DNA of 64,000 nt from Micromonospora halotolerans (GTDB taxonomy: Bacteria > Actinomycetota > Actinomycetes > Mycobacteriales > Micromonosporaceae). Within the stretch, counting starts at the first letter, position 1; each line of letters opens with the position of its first letter. The notes below the pieces were generated by a model. That model searched no databases. It saw only the letters and a list, made by a program, of their open reading frames with translations, and was not told the DNA's origin. Below are positions 1 to 9,913 of the stretch, piece by piece. A program made the translations under genes and the position numbers. The DNA is taken from contig NZ_CP134876.1 of the NCBI RefSeq assembly GCF_032108445.1, forward strand, positions 1,302,001 to 1,366,000. Reading direction: 5' to 3'.

Positions 1-1154
1 TTTAGCGCGACGCGAGCGGCGTCGGGTGTACCGATGTCGGCTGCCGCGCTAACGGCTAAGCGGGCGGCAGCGAGACTTCCAGTCATCGTCACGGCGACTT
101 CGAGGGCGCCGAGTGCGTCGCCACCGACGTAACGAGCCGTGGCTTCAGTCATCGGATCACGTGGAGGCCGTAATGGCACTACCGGCTCGGCCTCAGCCGC
201 CGAGCGCAAACGCTTGAGGCGGCTTCGGAGCCCAATTTGAACGGCGTCAGCGTTGTCAAGGAGCCGTTCGATGAGGGCCGCTCGAGTGGACTCATCAGCT
301 GCGATAGCAAACAAAAACTGGACCAGAAGTTCGGACCGGGACGCGGCTGGAGGACTCCCTGTTGTCAAGCCGGCGTATTGCTCGCTCACGTCCTCGAAGG
401 CAGCGAGAAGAGCCCCGTCGCGCTCCTCGGCGTCGAGACTGGCCAGATGAACGCCATAAACGGCCTGCTGGATGGCGCGAGTGACCCCTGGGGGACGCCT
501 CATGCCTAGAACGTCGGGGAGCGCGGGATCCTTGAGGACGTCTTGCCACTGTTCTAGTCCGGCGTGCACGCGGAAACGGACGAACGCCATGTTCGTCTCG
601 TCCAGATCCCCACCCGAGCGCAACTCGACGAGCAAGGTCTGCGCGAGCCCACGATCTCCGGTGGACATCGCGTGCCCGAGATCCTCTAGCACCTCTCCTG
701 AGGATCTAGTAGCTCGGAACTCAGAAGGGGGGCGACCGTCAAGGAGACGCACCATGCGCTTAAGGGCACTCCGCACCTCGAGTTTCGCTGGAGTGGCACC
801 GGCGCCAGTTCTAGGCAGAACTTCGAAGCGTAGAATCGACGAAGGTCGTTCGGCGGCGAGAGTAGCGTCAAACGGATCCGACCTGTCGAGGCGCCCGCGG
901 GAAGATGCCAAGTCGCTGGCGGTCGGCCCAACCCACGCGTCGAGTAGAGCCAGTAACTCCCGTCTAGACCTACTGTCCGGAGCCAAGCCGTACCACCAGA
1001 GGCGCCCCTGCCAGAGACGAGGCAGAAAGGCAATACCGGCACCCTCATCGGCCGCTCGCAGCCAAGGTTCGATGACATCCCGCAGTGATGCGGGAAGTTC
1101 CGAGACGTCAAGTTCGTTGCCCTGCCCAAAGAAGCGAGCGAGAAGACTGGTCAT
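1..1154 (-). CDS. dpdD: DpdD, N-terminal part (runs off left edge)
   Basis: I translated the minus strand by hand from the ATG at 1154. It stays open to base 1, giving at least 384 residues, beginning MTSLLARFFGQGNELDV. The start overlaps the dpdK stop by one base (TGATG), so it is the last visible gene of the operon. No catalytic motif is recognisable. The visible part is mostly helical, rich in Arg, Leu and Ala. I name it DpdD from its place after dpdE-K in a Dpd-type operon and its lack of a known fold. In the Salmonella Dpd island, dpdD groups with the genes dispensable for DNA modification and thought to act in restriction. The C-terminus and whatever follows are outside the window. Confidence 0.65.
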   Translation of the reverse strand, partial: MTSLLARFFGQGNELDVSELPASLRDVIEPWLRAADEGAGIAFLPRLWQGRLWWYGLAPDSRSRRELLALLDAWVGPTASDLASSRGRLDRSDPFDATLAAERPSSILRFEVLPRTGAGATPAKLEVRSALKRMVRLLDGRPPSEFRATRSSGEVLEDLGHAMSTGDRGLAQTLLVELRSGGDLDETNMAFVRFRVHAGLEQWQDVLKDPALPDVLGMRRPPGVTRAIQQAVYGVHLASLDAEERDGALLAAFEDVSEQYAGLTTGSPPAASRSELLVQFLFAIAADESTRAALIERLLDNADAVQIGLRSRLKRLRSAAEAEPVVPLRPPRDPMTEATARYVGGDALGALEVAVTMTGSLAAARLAVSAAADIGTPDAARVAL

Positions 1155-1669
1155 CAAGGCAACATCCCAAACCGCGCATGGTAGTCAAGGCGTGCACGAG
1201 ACAGGTCGTCCGCGTCTCCAGTCACCGTGATGCCCTCCTCGTTGACAGCGCGCCCATGGTGCGTGAAGTTCATGGAACCTTGGACATGGATTCGCGACGT
1301 TAGGAGGCCCTTGTCGTGGAGTTGATCGATGATCTGAACATCGACGGAGTCGGCCGCGCCTGGCGTTCCACGCAATCGATCCAGCACCGACTGGTGGCGG
1401 GGATCGTTTCGTGCAAGAACGTGGACATGCGATCCGCGCTTGGCTAACTCGAGCAGAACTTCAGTCAAACGCAAATGTCGCGCCGGCGCACCGGGGATGA
1501 GACTTATGACCTCTCCTCCCCGATTGTCCACGACGGGTATATCCGAGATCCAAGGCGACAACAGCCAGACGTCCGGCGACGGCGCAATAAGTTCCGAAAC
1601 AAACACTGTTTCGATGAGATTATCGAGAGTGCGAGTTGCACCGCCCCCCCGCGTTGTTAGCCGCCTCAA
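1154..1669 (-). CDS. dpdK: DpdK, phospholipase D-like nuclease
   Basis: A 171-residue single-domain protein of the PLD/Nuc superfamily. The HxK signature is at H118/K120 and is followed by a GSMN element at 131-134 and a glutamate pair near 144, the usual order in PLD nucleases. Only one HKD half is present, so an active enzyme would have to dimerise. The Asp expected five residues after the Lys is Ser125 here. PLD nucleases are the usual cutting subunit of helicase-nuclease defence systems, so DpdK is the likeliest DNA cleaving component of the Dpd complex. The ATG overlaps the dpdJ stop codon (ATGA) and the stop overlaps the dpdD start, which indicates translational coupling. Confidence 0.85.
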   Translation of the reverse strand: MRRLTTRGGGATRTLDNLIETVFVSELIAPSPDVWLLSPWISDIPVVDNRGGEVISLIPGAPARHLRLTEVLLELAKRGSHVHVLARNDPRHQSVLDRLRGTPGAADSVDVQIIDQLHDKGLLTSRIHVQGSMNFTHHGRAVNEEGITVTGDADDLSRARLDYHARFGMLP

Positions 1670-4600
1670 GATACGATCTCCGCCAGTTCCAAGCGCACGA
1701 GCGTGGCCCCATCCGCAGTATGCGTAACCTCAGCTATGTACGGATATATGTGAAGGAATTCAGTCTCGATTGGTTCCGTCATCAGGCCAACGAGCACGTC
1801 ACTGACTTCCGCCTCCTGACCTGGTCCGCCCCGCAAGCGGGCAGCGCCATCCGTTGAAAGCACGTGCCGCAGCCGCCCGGCAGCATCAGGGTCGCTGATG
1901 TCGACGGTGACGGTCCCATCGATAAGAATTGCCCTCAGCACCTCGGGTGCAGGGTCAGGGAGAACTGTGTACGGATTCCAAGACTGGAGGGCAGCCGAGC
2001 GCATCCGCCATCCACGTGGCCAGAGAAGACTGCGAAGGGCATCCAACCGGCGCTGGCGCAAGTCTCCCCCTCCTGCCAAGGGCAATCCGTGGTCGAGATC
2101 CTTCCTGCCACTGGAGAGGAACGCCCATGTCCGTGCGTCGATTTCGACCCCGAGACGGCGTTCTTCGGCGTCCCATGCACCCACCACCTGACCCATCGCC
2201 CGGTCAGTCGCTGAGGTCGAACCTGGCCGAAGTAGCCGATTCGCTAGCGCGGATACCACCCCATGATCCGGAGCCACGCCCGCGTCGCGCAGTGCATGGC
2301 GTACACAGTTGAGGGCTTCCACCCTCGCGGCCTGGCTATGCGCCCCGCGGTAGGCAGCCATGGCATCTGCGAGAGGCCCGTCTTTCGCCGACAGATGGAT
2401 AATCCGCCGCATCTGGTTATCGATCACCTCCATGGCTGATGGCCGTATGGCATGACGCATTAGCCGCAGGAATCGACGGGGATCTTTCTGAAGACGTGAG
2501 GCTAGCGCCTCAAGGAAGCCGCCGCCGCCGATTGAACTTTCGCTTAGCCACACCTGGCCGTTTCGCGGCCGGCCCTCAGCATCCAGGCCCGGCTGGACGT
2601 CTACGAGCAGGCCCTCTGGGTCATGGTCCGGACAAAGCAATCTTCCCGCTGCGAGGGCAGCCTGACCTACTGTTGCCAGAAGACGCGTCCGAAGCCAGGG
2701 TTGTAGCAGTTCATCGGTGGGTCGCCACATCTCGGGAGCGAGGGCGGCAAGGCGCTTGGCGAAACCATCCCGCTGAAGCAGACTCTGAAGCCGGGCCCGG
2801 AGCCGGCCTGGCCCGGCGGATACGTCATCATCGTCGATCACCAGGCCGACACGTTGGAAGAGGATTTCCATCGTGGCGTTCAACTGTCCCTGTAGATCCC
2901 GATCAAGGTGAGCGAACGCCTGGTCCAAAGTCATGCCTTGCTCAACCGCCGCACGGATCAGGGTGATCTCGAGCGCCTCATGCACCCAACCAAGCTGAAA
3001 GACATTTGCGTGCTCGAGCAGTTGGGAGTCGGTCGTCACGACGTGCCGGAGCCACGCGCTTCGCACTCCATGCGAGACATCCTGCGGTAACGAATAGTCC
3101 GGTGGCAGAACCACATCTAGTCGGAGCGCGTCTACGTCATAGACCGCTCCGACGCCTACAGGCACACCTTCTCCCCTGGCGAATGTAGGTCGCCCACGGA
3201 GTTCCGTGCCGTCTTCCATCTGCAATGTAGCGTCGGCTCCTACGGCCAGGCGTCGCGCTTCGATGTGGGCGTGCTCGGCATGAAGATGGAAACAAACTCC
3301 GCTCAGCAGTCGCCCAATCGGATCCTCCTGAGGAATCCGTATAGGTGCGGCCCCTCCTCGTTCAACGAACTGGCTCTCCCAGATCAAATAGGCGTTAGAG
3401 CTGTCGCGAACCTCTTTTGGGGCAATGTCGACAACGATGTTGTGAGGGCGCACCAACTCAAGGGTCTGCCGACGGCCGTCCACGACAACGTCCACCTCAA
3501 CCTCGATATCGTGCTCGGGAAACACCCCATCGACGTAGATCCTTCCGTTCACGTCTGCGGGAAGCGGCAACCAGTGGCGGTGGCGCATACTCCGAGTCGC
3601 AAAGCGGCGCGACACTCGCCCAGGTGCAAACTCCCGCAGAGCCTGCGCAACGCCCATGGCGTGCCAGTCGCCCTCCTCCTCCCACTCAAGTTGCGCCGGC
3701 ACCTTGATCAGCGCCTCCGGCAGTGCGAGGTCGCTGAACAGGTTGCTCGGGAAGAAGTCGGGCAACGGCGTTCCACCTAACAGGTCCTTGCCCAGGCTCC
3801 GCCCGTCCACCTGCGCTGTCGCCCACCCCGATCGGAGCCGACGCAGCAGGGCGGGCACTGCCGCAAGCAGCACAGGGCGCGGTGGATGCCAGAGGAGTTC
3901 GTTCGTCTCGGAAGGCGGGATTTGGAGGGCCTGTCCGATCCAACGAGTCAAGTCGGACTGGAGGGTCACGTCCTCCAGCAGGTTCTCGAGTAATGCGGCC
4001 ACCCGATCCTGCACGACGCCGCGCGCCTGTCCCCACGAACTCTTGTCGCGTGGCTTCGTCAAGTCCCGCCAGATGGAAGCATCCGGCATCTGAGGCCGAA
4101 GCCGTTCCGCGAGCCAGTCAAGCATCGCTTGGACAGCGTGCATTCGAAGGACAGCGCGGTTGCGGACCGGCAGCGAACGGGCAGGCAGGACAGGGTCGAA
4201 TAGCAAGTCCCAGGCCTCGTAGCTGTCGCGGTCCCTACCGTAGTGAGACAGTACGACAACGGTCCACGGCCGCATGCCACGCGGGCGCCCGGCTCGTCCC
4301 TTTCGCTGCAGGAACTGGGCGACGTCACGAGGCGCCTTGTGCTGTAGCACCGCACCGACATCCGGGTCGTCGAAGCCCACCTCGAGAGAGGCGGTGGCCA
4401 CCGTGATCTGGGAAGCTTTGTCCACTCCTGCGTCCTGGGAAGAGGTCCGCCCCAGACGGAGCCTGGAGCCCGGCCGCATCGGATGGCCAAGCGCCTCGGG
4501 GAGATCCCACGACTGCCCCGCAGCGCGCCGGGCTGGCCCCCCACCCTGCGTCGGGTCTCGCAGACTTGCCAACGCGTCTTTAAAGCCGATAGCTCGGCCT

Positions 4601-6168
4601 TTTCCGTCCAGGCGCTGACCTTCCGCGTCCAGAAGGTCGTAGTACAGCCTGTTGGTCACGTCCAGATCGTCAGTGAAAACGAAGAGCTTGCTGCCGTAAA
4701 GACCCGCAGATTTCCCGCTTCCCGGCGGGTCAAGTGTCCGAGGAAGCAGCATGCTGGTTTGGATTGTCGTGGACAGAACACTGACCCCTGTTGTGGGATC
4801 ACTGCGCAGGGCGAGCAAGTGCTCCGCGCCCTCATACTCCAACTCCTCCGGCTTCGGTTCCACGCTTGCCACTATGTCTGCTGATAGGCCCGTCAAATCG
4901 GAGAAGTACTTTGCAGCATCTACGAGTGTTGCTGAGAGGCCGACAAAGGTGACCTGGCTTCGAAGACGGTGGCGCCATCGACGAAGCACCATCCCTGCCT
5001 GCGCGCCGCTGGTGCCGCTATAGGTATGGATCTCGTCAAGCAGCATCATCAGTGGCGCTCTTCGAGTGCCGACGCCGAAGACTGCGCTCGCCTGCAAGTC
5101 CGACAGACTCCGGTTGAGCATCTCTGTCGTCGTGAAGAGCATGTCAGGGGGTTGCTGCACCATGCGCTGGCGGGTTAGCACAACAACGTCCTCGTCGAAG
5201 GAGGTGCAACACTTCGCGCAGACGAGTCGCTCACGTCCGCGACTGCGGTCCTGGTGCTGCCAAACAAGATCACCGCCGCAGCCCGCGCCCGCCGCGCCTG
5301 GACAGCTCAAGTAGGGACAGCGGTGTCCACCCCCGACCTTGTCCCATGAGGCGTATTGCCCCTCAACACTCCGGGCAGAGTGCGGCGTAGGTCCGTAGAA
5401 CGCCGCAACCCTGAGCGGGCGGCCGGAAGTCCTGGAGAAGACCTCGTCGATCCGCCGAGCGCTGGCGAAGGCGCTGGACAACTGGTCTCTCAGAAGCTCA
5501 TTGCGCGGGTAGACGGCAACCACGCGCGTCCAGTGCTTGCTGTCCTGCAGGGACGCTAGGTGTGCGAACGCCGGGAGGTAAAAGGCGAGGGTTTTTCCAC
5601 TGCCCGTCCCGGCTCCTACTACTATGCCGCCCGATCTTCCGCTCGTCGCGGAAGCCAGCACCTGACGGGTTGCTCGAACCTGGAAGCCGCTGAGATTTCT
5701 CGGGCCCGAGGAATCCCGCGTGAGCAGCGTCAATACCTCGCGTTGCGCCGCCGTGAGGCTAGGAACTGCCGCCATCAGTGAGGCAAGTGTCTGATCTCTA
5801 CGTGGGTAGGCTCGAGGTCGACGGACATAACGCAAGTCTGCGACCAACGGGGCTCCACGGCGCCAACTGTCCTCTTGGTTTCCCTGTGTAGGGAACAACT
5901 GGCGCAAGCGAGCCAACAGCCGAAGCGCCTCCGCGGACCGGGTCCGCCACCTTGGCGGGTCAGTGGTCAGATCGCGGTGAAGAAGGCCACTGTCGCGCAT
6001 GCTGTCCACGAGCGCCCAGGCATCGCTCGTCGGATCGTGCTCAAGGAGCCACGCGTCGACCAGGGCGATGAGTTCATCCTCCTCGAACCCCCCGTCAACG
6101 ACGCCCCACGAGAGCAGGGCGTCCTCACGCTGCTCGAGAAGGTCAAGAATGCTTTCGTGAATGCGCAT
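1666..6168 (-). CDS. dpdJ: DpdJ, large DEAD/DEAH helicase
   Basis: A 1500-residue superfamily 2 helicase. Walker A (GAGTGSGKT) is at 185-193 and the DEIH box at 378-381. Between them lie paired cysteines at about 284, 289, 297, 317 and 320, which look like a zinc-binding insertion within the first RecA fold. The second RecA domain carries the TASLEVGFDD element and a QRKGRAGRPRG arginine-finger motif VI. This arrangement resembles Lhr-like helicases. The remaining ~700 C-terminal residues have no domain I recognise. It is named DpdJ from size, helicase type and place between dpdI and dpdK. It starts 2 nt after the dpdI stop. The likely role is DNA translocation or unwinding during restriction of unmodified DNA. 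Confidence 0.85.
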   Translation of the reverse strand: MRIHESILDLLEQREDALLSWGVVDGGFEEDELIALVDAWLLEHDPTSDAWALVDSMRDSGLLHRDLTTDPPRWRTRSAEALRLLARLRQLFPTQGNQEDSWRRGAPLVADLRYVRRPRAYPRRDQTLASLMAAVPSLTAAQREVLTLLTRDSSGPRNLSGFQVRATRQVLASATSGRSGGIVVGAGTGSGKTLAFYLPAFAHLASLQDSKHWTRVVAVYPRNELLRDQLSSAFASARRIDEVFSRTSGRPLRVAAFYGPTPHSARSVEGQYASWDKVGGGHRCPYLSCPGAAGAGCGGDLVWQHQDRSRGRERLVCAKCCTSFDEDVVVLTRQRMVQQPPDMLFTTTEMLNRSLSDLQASAVFGVGTRRAPLMMLLDEIHTYSGTSGAQAGMVLRRWRHRLRSQVTFVGLSATLVDAAKYFSDLTGLSADIVASVEPKPEELEYEGAEHLLALRSDPTTGVSVLSTTIQTSMLLPRTLDPPGSGKSAGLYGSKLFVFTDDLDVTNRLYYDLLDAEGQRLDGKGRAIGFKDALASLRDPTQGGGPARRAAGQSWDLPEALGHPMRPGSRLRLGRTSSQDAGVDKASQITVATASLEVGFDDPDVGAVLQHKAPRDVAQFLQRKGRAGRPRGMRPWTVVVLSHYGRDRDSYEAWDLLFDPVLPARSLPVRNRAVLRMHAVQAMLDWLAERLRPQMPDASIWRDLTKPRDKSSWGQARGVVQDRVAALLENLLEDVTLQSDLTRWIGQALQIPPSETNELLWHPPRPVLLAAVPALLRRLRSGWATAQVDGRSLGKDLLGGTPLPDFFPSNLFSDLALPEALIKVPAQLEWEEEGDWHAMGVAQALREFAPGRVSRRFATRSMRHRHWLPLPADVNGRIYVDGVFPEHDIEVEVDVVVDGRRQTLELVRPHNIVVDIAPKEVRDSSNAYLIWESQFVERGGAAPIRIPQEDPIGRLLSGVCFHLHAEHAHIEARRLAVGADATLQMEDGTELRGRPTFARGEGVPVGVGAVYDVDALRLDVVLPPDYSLPQDVSHGVRSAWLRHVVTTDSQLLEHANVFQLGWVHEALEITLIRAAVEQGMTLDQAFAHLDRDLQGQLNATMEILFQRVGLVIDDDDVSAGPGRLRARLQSLLQRDGFAKRLAALAPEMWRPTDELLQPWLRTRLLATVGQAALAAGRLLCPDHDPEGLLVDVQPGLDAEGRPRNGQVWLSESSIGGGGFLEALASRLQKDPRRFLRLMRHAIRPSAMEVIDNQMRRIIHLSAKDGPLADAMAAYRGAHSQAARVEALNCVRHALRDAGVAPDHGVVSALANRLLRPGSTSATDRAMGQVVGAWDAEERRLGVEIDARTWAFLSSGRKDLDHGLPLAGGGDLRQRRLDALRSLLWPRGWRMRSAALQSWNPYTVLPDPAPEVLRAILIDGTVTVDISDPDAAGRLRHVLSTDGAARLRGGPGQEAEVSDVLVGLMTEPIETEFLHIYPYIAEVTHTADGATLVRLELAEIVS

Positions 6169-6170
6169 AT

Positions 6171-6887
6171 TCAGCCCCCTTGACGAATGCGATAGCGGGC
6201 TGCAAGGTCGGTATTCGTGAGGAACTCGCGCACCTCGTCTGTCAACAGATGGAGTGGTGCTCCCGCAGTTCCAGATGCCGCAACGATGAAATCGCGGACC
6301 CCGGATGGCACGAGCCCACCGAGTTCCTCCACCGCACTTTGCAGACTCGTCACGGCCTGCGATAAGGCGGCGACGTCTCCCGCCCTAGGGAGGCTCAGCT
6401 GCGCGAGGATGCTAAGCCTCGCGAGCGCATTCTCAACCGTCGCCCAGAGATAGGCGACATCGAGGCCCGCGCGATCGAGCACATGCAGAAAGTCCTCGTC
6501 GACTTTGGGAATCTCGACGCCTGCCCGGTAGCTACGCCAGACGTCGACAAGGGCCGCTGAAGCGCTTGTAGCGACGTCTGTCGCCTTGCGCACCGCCTTG
6601 TTGAAGTTGTCATCGGCGCCCACCAGGGGCGCACCACTGATTGCCTCCCGCGCATTTGACAGATCCGCATGGAGCGCGACAAGAACGGCGCGGATGCCCG
6701 CCGGGAGTTTCCTCTCTACGATTCGAAGTTCCTCGGACGCAATCCGAGCGCGCTCAAGAATATCTGCGGCGTCTTCCACGACCCGGGCGCGATCAGTGAG
6801 CCTTCCAATCTTGAGACGAAGTTGATCTTCGTCTACAGCAGCGCGGAGTGTAAAGTCCAGATTTCGGACGCGCTCGACCAGTGTCAT
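6171..6887 (-). CDS. dpdI: DpdI, helical accessory protein
   Basis: A 238-residue protein with no recognisable catalytic motif. It is almost entirely helical, with long stretches of Ala, Leu, Glu and Arg that could form a coiled coil between about residues 20 and 120. There is no signal peptide or membrane segment. The ATG overlaps the dpdH stop (ATGA) and the stop is 2 nt before dpdJ. The name rests on position in the dpd operon rather than on any sequence feature. A structural or adaptor role between the DpdH ATPase and the DpdJ helicase is inference. Confidence 0.6.
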   Translation of the reverse strand: MTLVERVRNLDFTLRAAVDEDQLRLKIGRLTDRARVVEDAADILERARIASEELRIVERKLPAGIRAVLVALHADLSNAREAISGAPLVGADDNFNKAVRKATDVATSASAALVDVWRSYRAGVEIPKVDEDFLHVLDRAGLDVAYLWATVENALARLSILAQLSLPRAGDVAALSQAVTSLQSAVEELGGLVPSGVRDFIVAASGTAGAPLHLLTDEVREFLTNTDLAARYRIRQGG

Positions 6888-9800
6888 GCGAGCACGTCCG
6901 CATCGCCGGCCAGGAGGCCGTCCAACTCAAAGCAGGCGCGCTGCAGTGCTGCGTCCAGGCGCTGCCCAGCCCGTTCCAGTTCCGGTTGTAGCCGCCCACC
7001 GACATCAGCAACGAGGGCTGCTTCGGTCTTGGTAAGCGCGTGGTCCGCGGCGGCACTCCAGGCGAGGACACGTGAAGCAGGTGCGTGCCAATCCATCGTT
7101 AGAACCCGCAGTTTCTCGCGTTGGCTCAAGTTCGCCCAGTCGATTAATCTCTGGCGCACCCTCGCGACCGCCGCAATATCACCATCCTTGATCTCGCGTC
7201 CTACCTGGCGGACCACGGCGGGCGACACACCCGAAGGAAGCAGGTTTGCCGATGCAGCTCGATCAAGCAGATCGTTCACTACCGCGGTGGCCTCTCGGAT
7301 ATCTGCACCGATGGCGTCCAGGTCCGGAAGCGCCTCCTGAGCGGAGTTTGCAAAGTCGTCCAGCTTCGCGAGTTGTGCTGCGAGAACAGCGAGATGCCGC
7401 TCCACCTCCTCGGTTAAGTCCCCAGGGATCCCGCTGAACTGCTCAGCCTGCTTGAGCGCTCGTGCGATGCGTGGAATATCAAGGGCCAGCGGCTTGCCGC
7501 CTTGCGAGAAGCTCGCGAGACGGAGGAGCCGATTGCGTAACTGCTCTCGATCCGCCGCTGCGGCCACGCCGCCGGTTCGCGCGGAGTTGACAAGTGGCGC
7601 GAAAGCGGGCCAAGTTTCACCACCCTTGCCACCCGTCTCTCCCATGTCGACAATAGCGGCCACACGGTCGACTAGGTCGTCACGATACGCCCCGGGAACA
7701 CCCAGGATTTGCGCGCCAGCGTCCAACGCGTATACGACCGCCACTAGTTCTGGAGATTCGCTTTCACGGCCAGGCAGGAGTCTTTGCGAAACGGACGTGC
7801 TCCACTCCTCCAACTTCTCGTACGCCAGGCGTTGCAGAGCTGCCCCGTTCGGCACGAGCCGCCACGATCCACTCTTGCTGTACCAGGCAAGGGCGCGAAG
7901 TGCTCGGGCATCCCGGCTGGTCCCACCTTCGATCGTGAGCCCCACTAGCCGACCCTCGGCACCCTTCGGTGACTCACCTAGGTGGATCGCTGTTTGAGGG
8001 AAGGCGGGCATCGCCCTGGAAGGATCCGTCCAGGGCGCACGCCCCCAGCAGCCGTCGTCGAAGTCGATCCGCTCTACGACCAGGGCGTGGACGATTCTTC
8101 GGAGTTCGTTCCGCACTACCTGCTGGATCTCCCCAGTCTCAATCCAGCGATCGACCGCCGCGACCAACATGGGGATCTCCGGAGCGGGTTCCGAATTGAC
8201 GATGTCCGCGTCTTCTAGACGCAAACGCGGAGGCTTGGCGACCTTTCGTTCGGTCGTCAGGCCCCCAACGGCGGGCACATTAAAGGCCTGGTGAATTGTC
8301 CCGGCGAGATTCTGCGCCCCGCCCTCACTGCCCCAGAATCGGACCAGTCGCTTGCGTCGCTCGTTAGTAGAAGGTGGATCTTCTGATCGCTCGAGTCGCG
8401 CTTCGTCCTCGATATCAAGCAGACCCTCTGCTCCAGTGGCGAACTCTCGTGCGAAAAACTCCGTCGGAAAGTCCCCTGCCGCGATGGCCTCCCGGTCCCT
8501 GTGGAGGACTGGACGCAGCACGCGAGTCAGCACGTCACGTGCGACAAAACCCCCGTCCACCCCGGATTTGCTGCGGATTGCCCGGACCAGTGACTCTCGG
8601 TTGAATGGGAAAATACCAACCCCGTCGACGGCCCCGAAAGCGCTGTGGCACCGATCTGTGACAGGACACTCTACGCAGGCATTAGGGACGTCATCGCCCA
8701 CACGCCGAGCCGCCTCTAGCGCCGCCGCACCTACCCTCACCGCGTTGAGGTAGGGTGCCGCGAAGGCAGCGGCGTCGACCTGACGGTCGGTACCGACGGG
8801 CAGATCGAGGTCGAACGCCACGTATGTCCGGGTCTTCACTGTGTCCGGCAGGTGGTTGGTGAAATAGCCGGTGGTAACTGCCATGACGACCCGCATGGGA
8901 CACACGGCGAGATCCGCCGATGGCACCAGTGTGATGGCGTCGATTAGTCCGCCCTGGATTCCCTGGAAGATAGAGAAGTCCTCGATCAGAAGCAGCAGTT
9001 CGGCTCCCTCGCGCGCGAGTTCGAGTCGCAACTCGACCAAGAGGTTCTTGAGGTCGTCACCTCCGAGACCGAACACCGCGCTAACCGCCTGAGATAGTTG
9101 CTCGTTCAACATATCTGCTGCGAGTCTGGGAAGCTCATCATCCGAGGCCAGCGCGCCCGCTATGTCCTGCGCTTCGCGACTGGCGTGCCGTACGTCGTCA
9201 ACGGAGAGACGGACATCATCGGCCGTGAATCCGAACGCGTCCTCCTTGTTGGTCTCATCCTTTCCGCGCAACTTCTCTTTTACTAGGCGAGCGATGGCGC
9301 CGTTGTCTGCAAGCAGACTGCTTCTGAACCAAGGGTCGAGTAGTAACGCCGGGAGCGACGACGCGAGATATTGACGGAGCTCCGCCTCCTCCGATGAGTG
9401 CACGCCGGGTTGCGCCCCACGAGTTTCGATCAAGGTCGCAAGTTCGCTCCTGAGCCGAAGTCTCGCCTCCTGTTCATTACCGAGCGAGTCGACCGCCGCG
9501 TCAACACGCCTCCGCAGTTCCGCTGCGCGGGCCTGCGGGGCATGCTTCAACACCAACTCGAGGATGCCGCGGAGGGACGTCCGATGCTTTGGAACAAAGA
9601 CCAGGCGTGTGCCGGGCTTAAGTTCCAGATTCATCCGCAGCCAGCGCACGAGGTGAGACTTTCCGGCGCCCGAACGACCAAGGATCGGCAACACCGGATA
9701 ATCTGCTGGTTGCTGATTCACGGCATCGAGAAGGACATTCTCGTCGACCACCGCGCCGGCATGGCGATCGATTTTTTCGCGCCGCAGAATCGGCAGCGCG

Positions 9801-9913
9801 CTGTGAGTGGCGTTGAACACGGAGTCCGAGGGCGTCTCCGCCTCGACCGGAATAATCGAGAAAACGGCCTCCGCATTCCAACACGCCGCCGGTAACGGCT
9901 CGCGCCAACTCAT
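6884..9913 (-). CDS. dpdH: DpdH, large P-loop ATPase
   Basis: A 1009-residue ATPase. Walker A (GRSGAGKS) is at 79-86, and a hydrophobic strand ending in IEDFS about 240 residues later fits Walker B, giving a STAND/KAP-like core. A compact cysteine cluster (CVECPVTDRC) follows the ATPase region and may bind a metal. The C-terminal ~300 residues look mostly helical. ATP-dependent sensing or assembly is a reasonable role, but the biochemical function of DpdH is not established as far as I know. The ATG overlaps the dpdG stop codon, and the stop overlaps the dpdI start. GC content is visibly lower than in the chromosome to the right. Confidence 0.8.
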   Translation of the reverse strand: MSWREPLPAACWNAEAVFSIIPVEAETPSDSVFNATHSALPILRREKIDRHAGAVVDENVLLDAVNQQPADYPVLPILGRSGAGKSHLVRWLRMNLELKPGTRLVFVPKHRTSLRGILELVLKHAPQARAAELRRRVDAAVDSLGNEQEARLRLRSELATLIETRGAQPGVHSSEEAELRQYLASSLPALLLDPWFRSSLLADNGAIARLVKEKLRGKDETNKEDAFGFTADDVRLSVDDVRHASREAQDIAGALASDDELPRLAADMLNEQLSQAVSAVFGLGGDDLKNLLVELRLELAREGAELLLLIEDFSIFQGIQGGLIDAITLVPSADLAVCPMRVVMAVTTGYFTNHLPDTVKTRTYVAFDLDLPVGTDRQVDAAAFAAPYLNAVRVGAAALEAARRVGDDVPNACVECPVTDRCHSAFGAVDGVGIFPFNRESLVRAIRSKSGVDGGFVARDVLTRVLRPVLHRDREAIAAGDFPTEFFAREFATGAEGLLDIEDEARLERSEDPPSTNERRKRLVRFWGSEGGAQNLAGTIHQAFNVPAVGGLTTERKVAKPPRLRLEDADIVNSEPAPEIPMLVAAVDRWIETGEIQQVVRNELRRIVHALVVERIDFDDGCWGRAPWTDPSRAMPAFPQTAIHLGESPKGAEGRLVGLTIEGGTSRDARALRALAWYSKSGSWRLVPNGAALQRLAYEKLEEWSTSVSQRLLPGRESESPELVAVVYALDAGAQILGVPGAYRDDLVDRVAAIVDMGETGGKGGETWPAFAPLVNSARTGGVAAAADREQLRNRLLRLASFSQGGKPLALDIPRIARALKQAEQFSGIPGDLTEEVERHLAVLAAQLAKLDDFANSAQEALPDLDAIGADIREATAVVNDLLDRAASANLLPSGVSPAVVRQVGREIKDGDIAAVARVRQRLIDWANLSQREKLRVLTMDWHAPASRVLAWSAAADHALTKTEAALVADVGGRLQPELERAGQRLDAALQRACFELDGLLAGDADVLA

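Noticed and set aside
686..1129. 147-codon minus-strand frame near the left end
   Set aside because: It overlaps the open dpdD frame in another phase and has no coding features; the dpdD frame fits the operon overlap.
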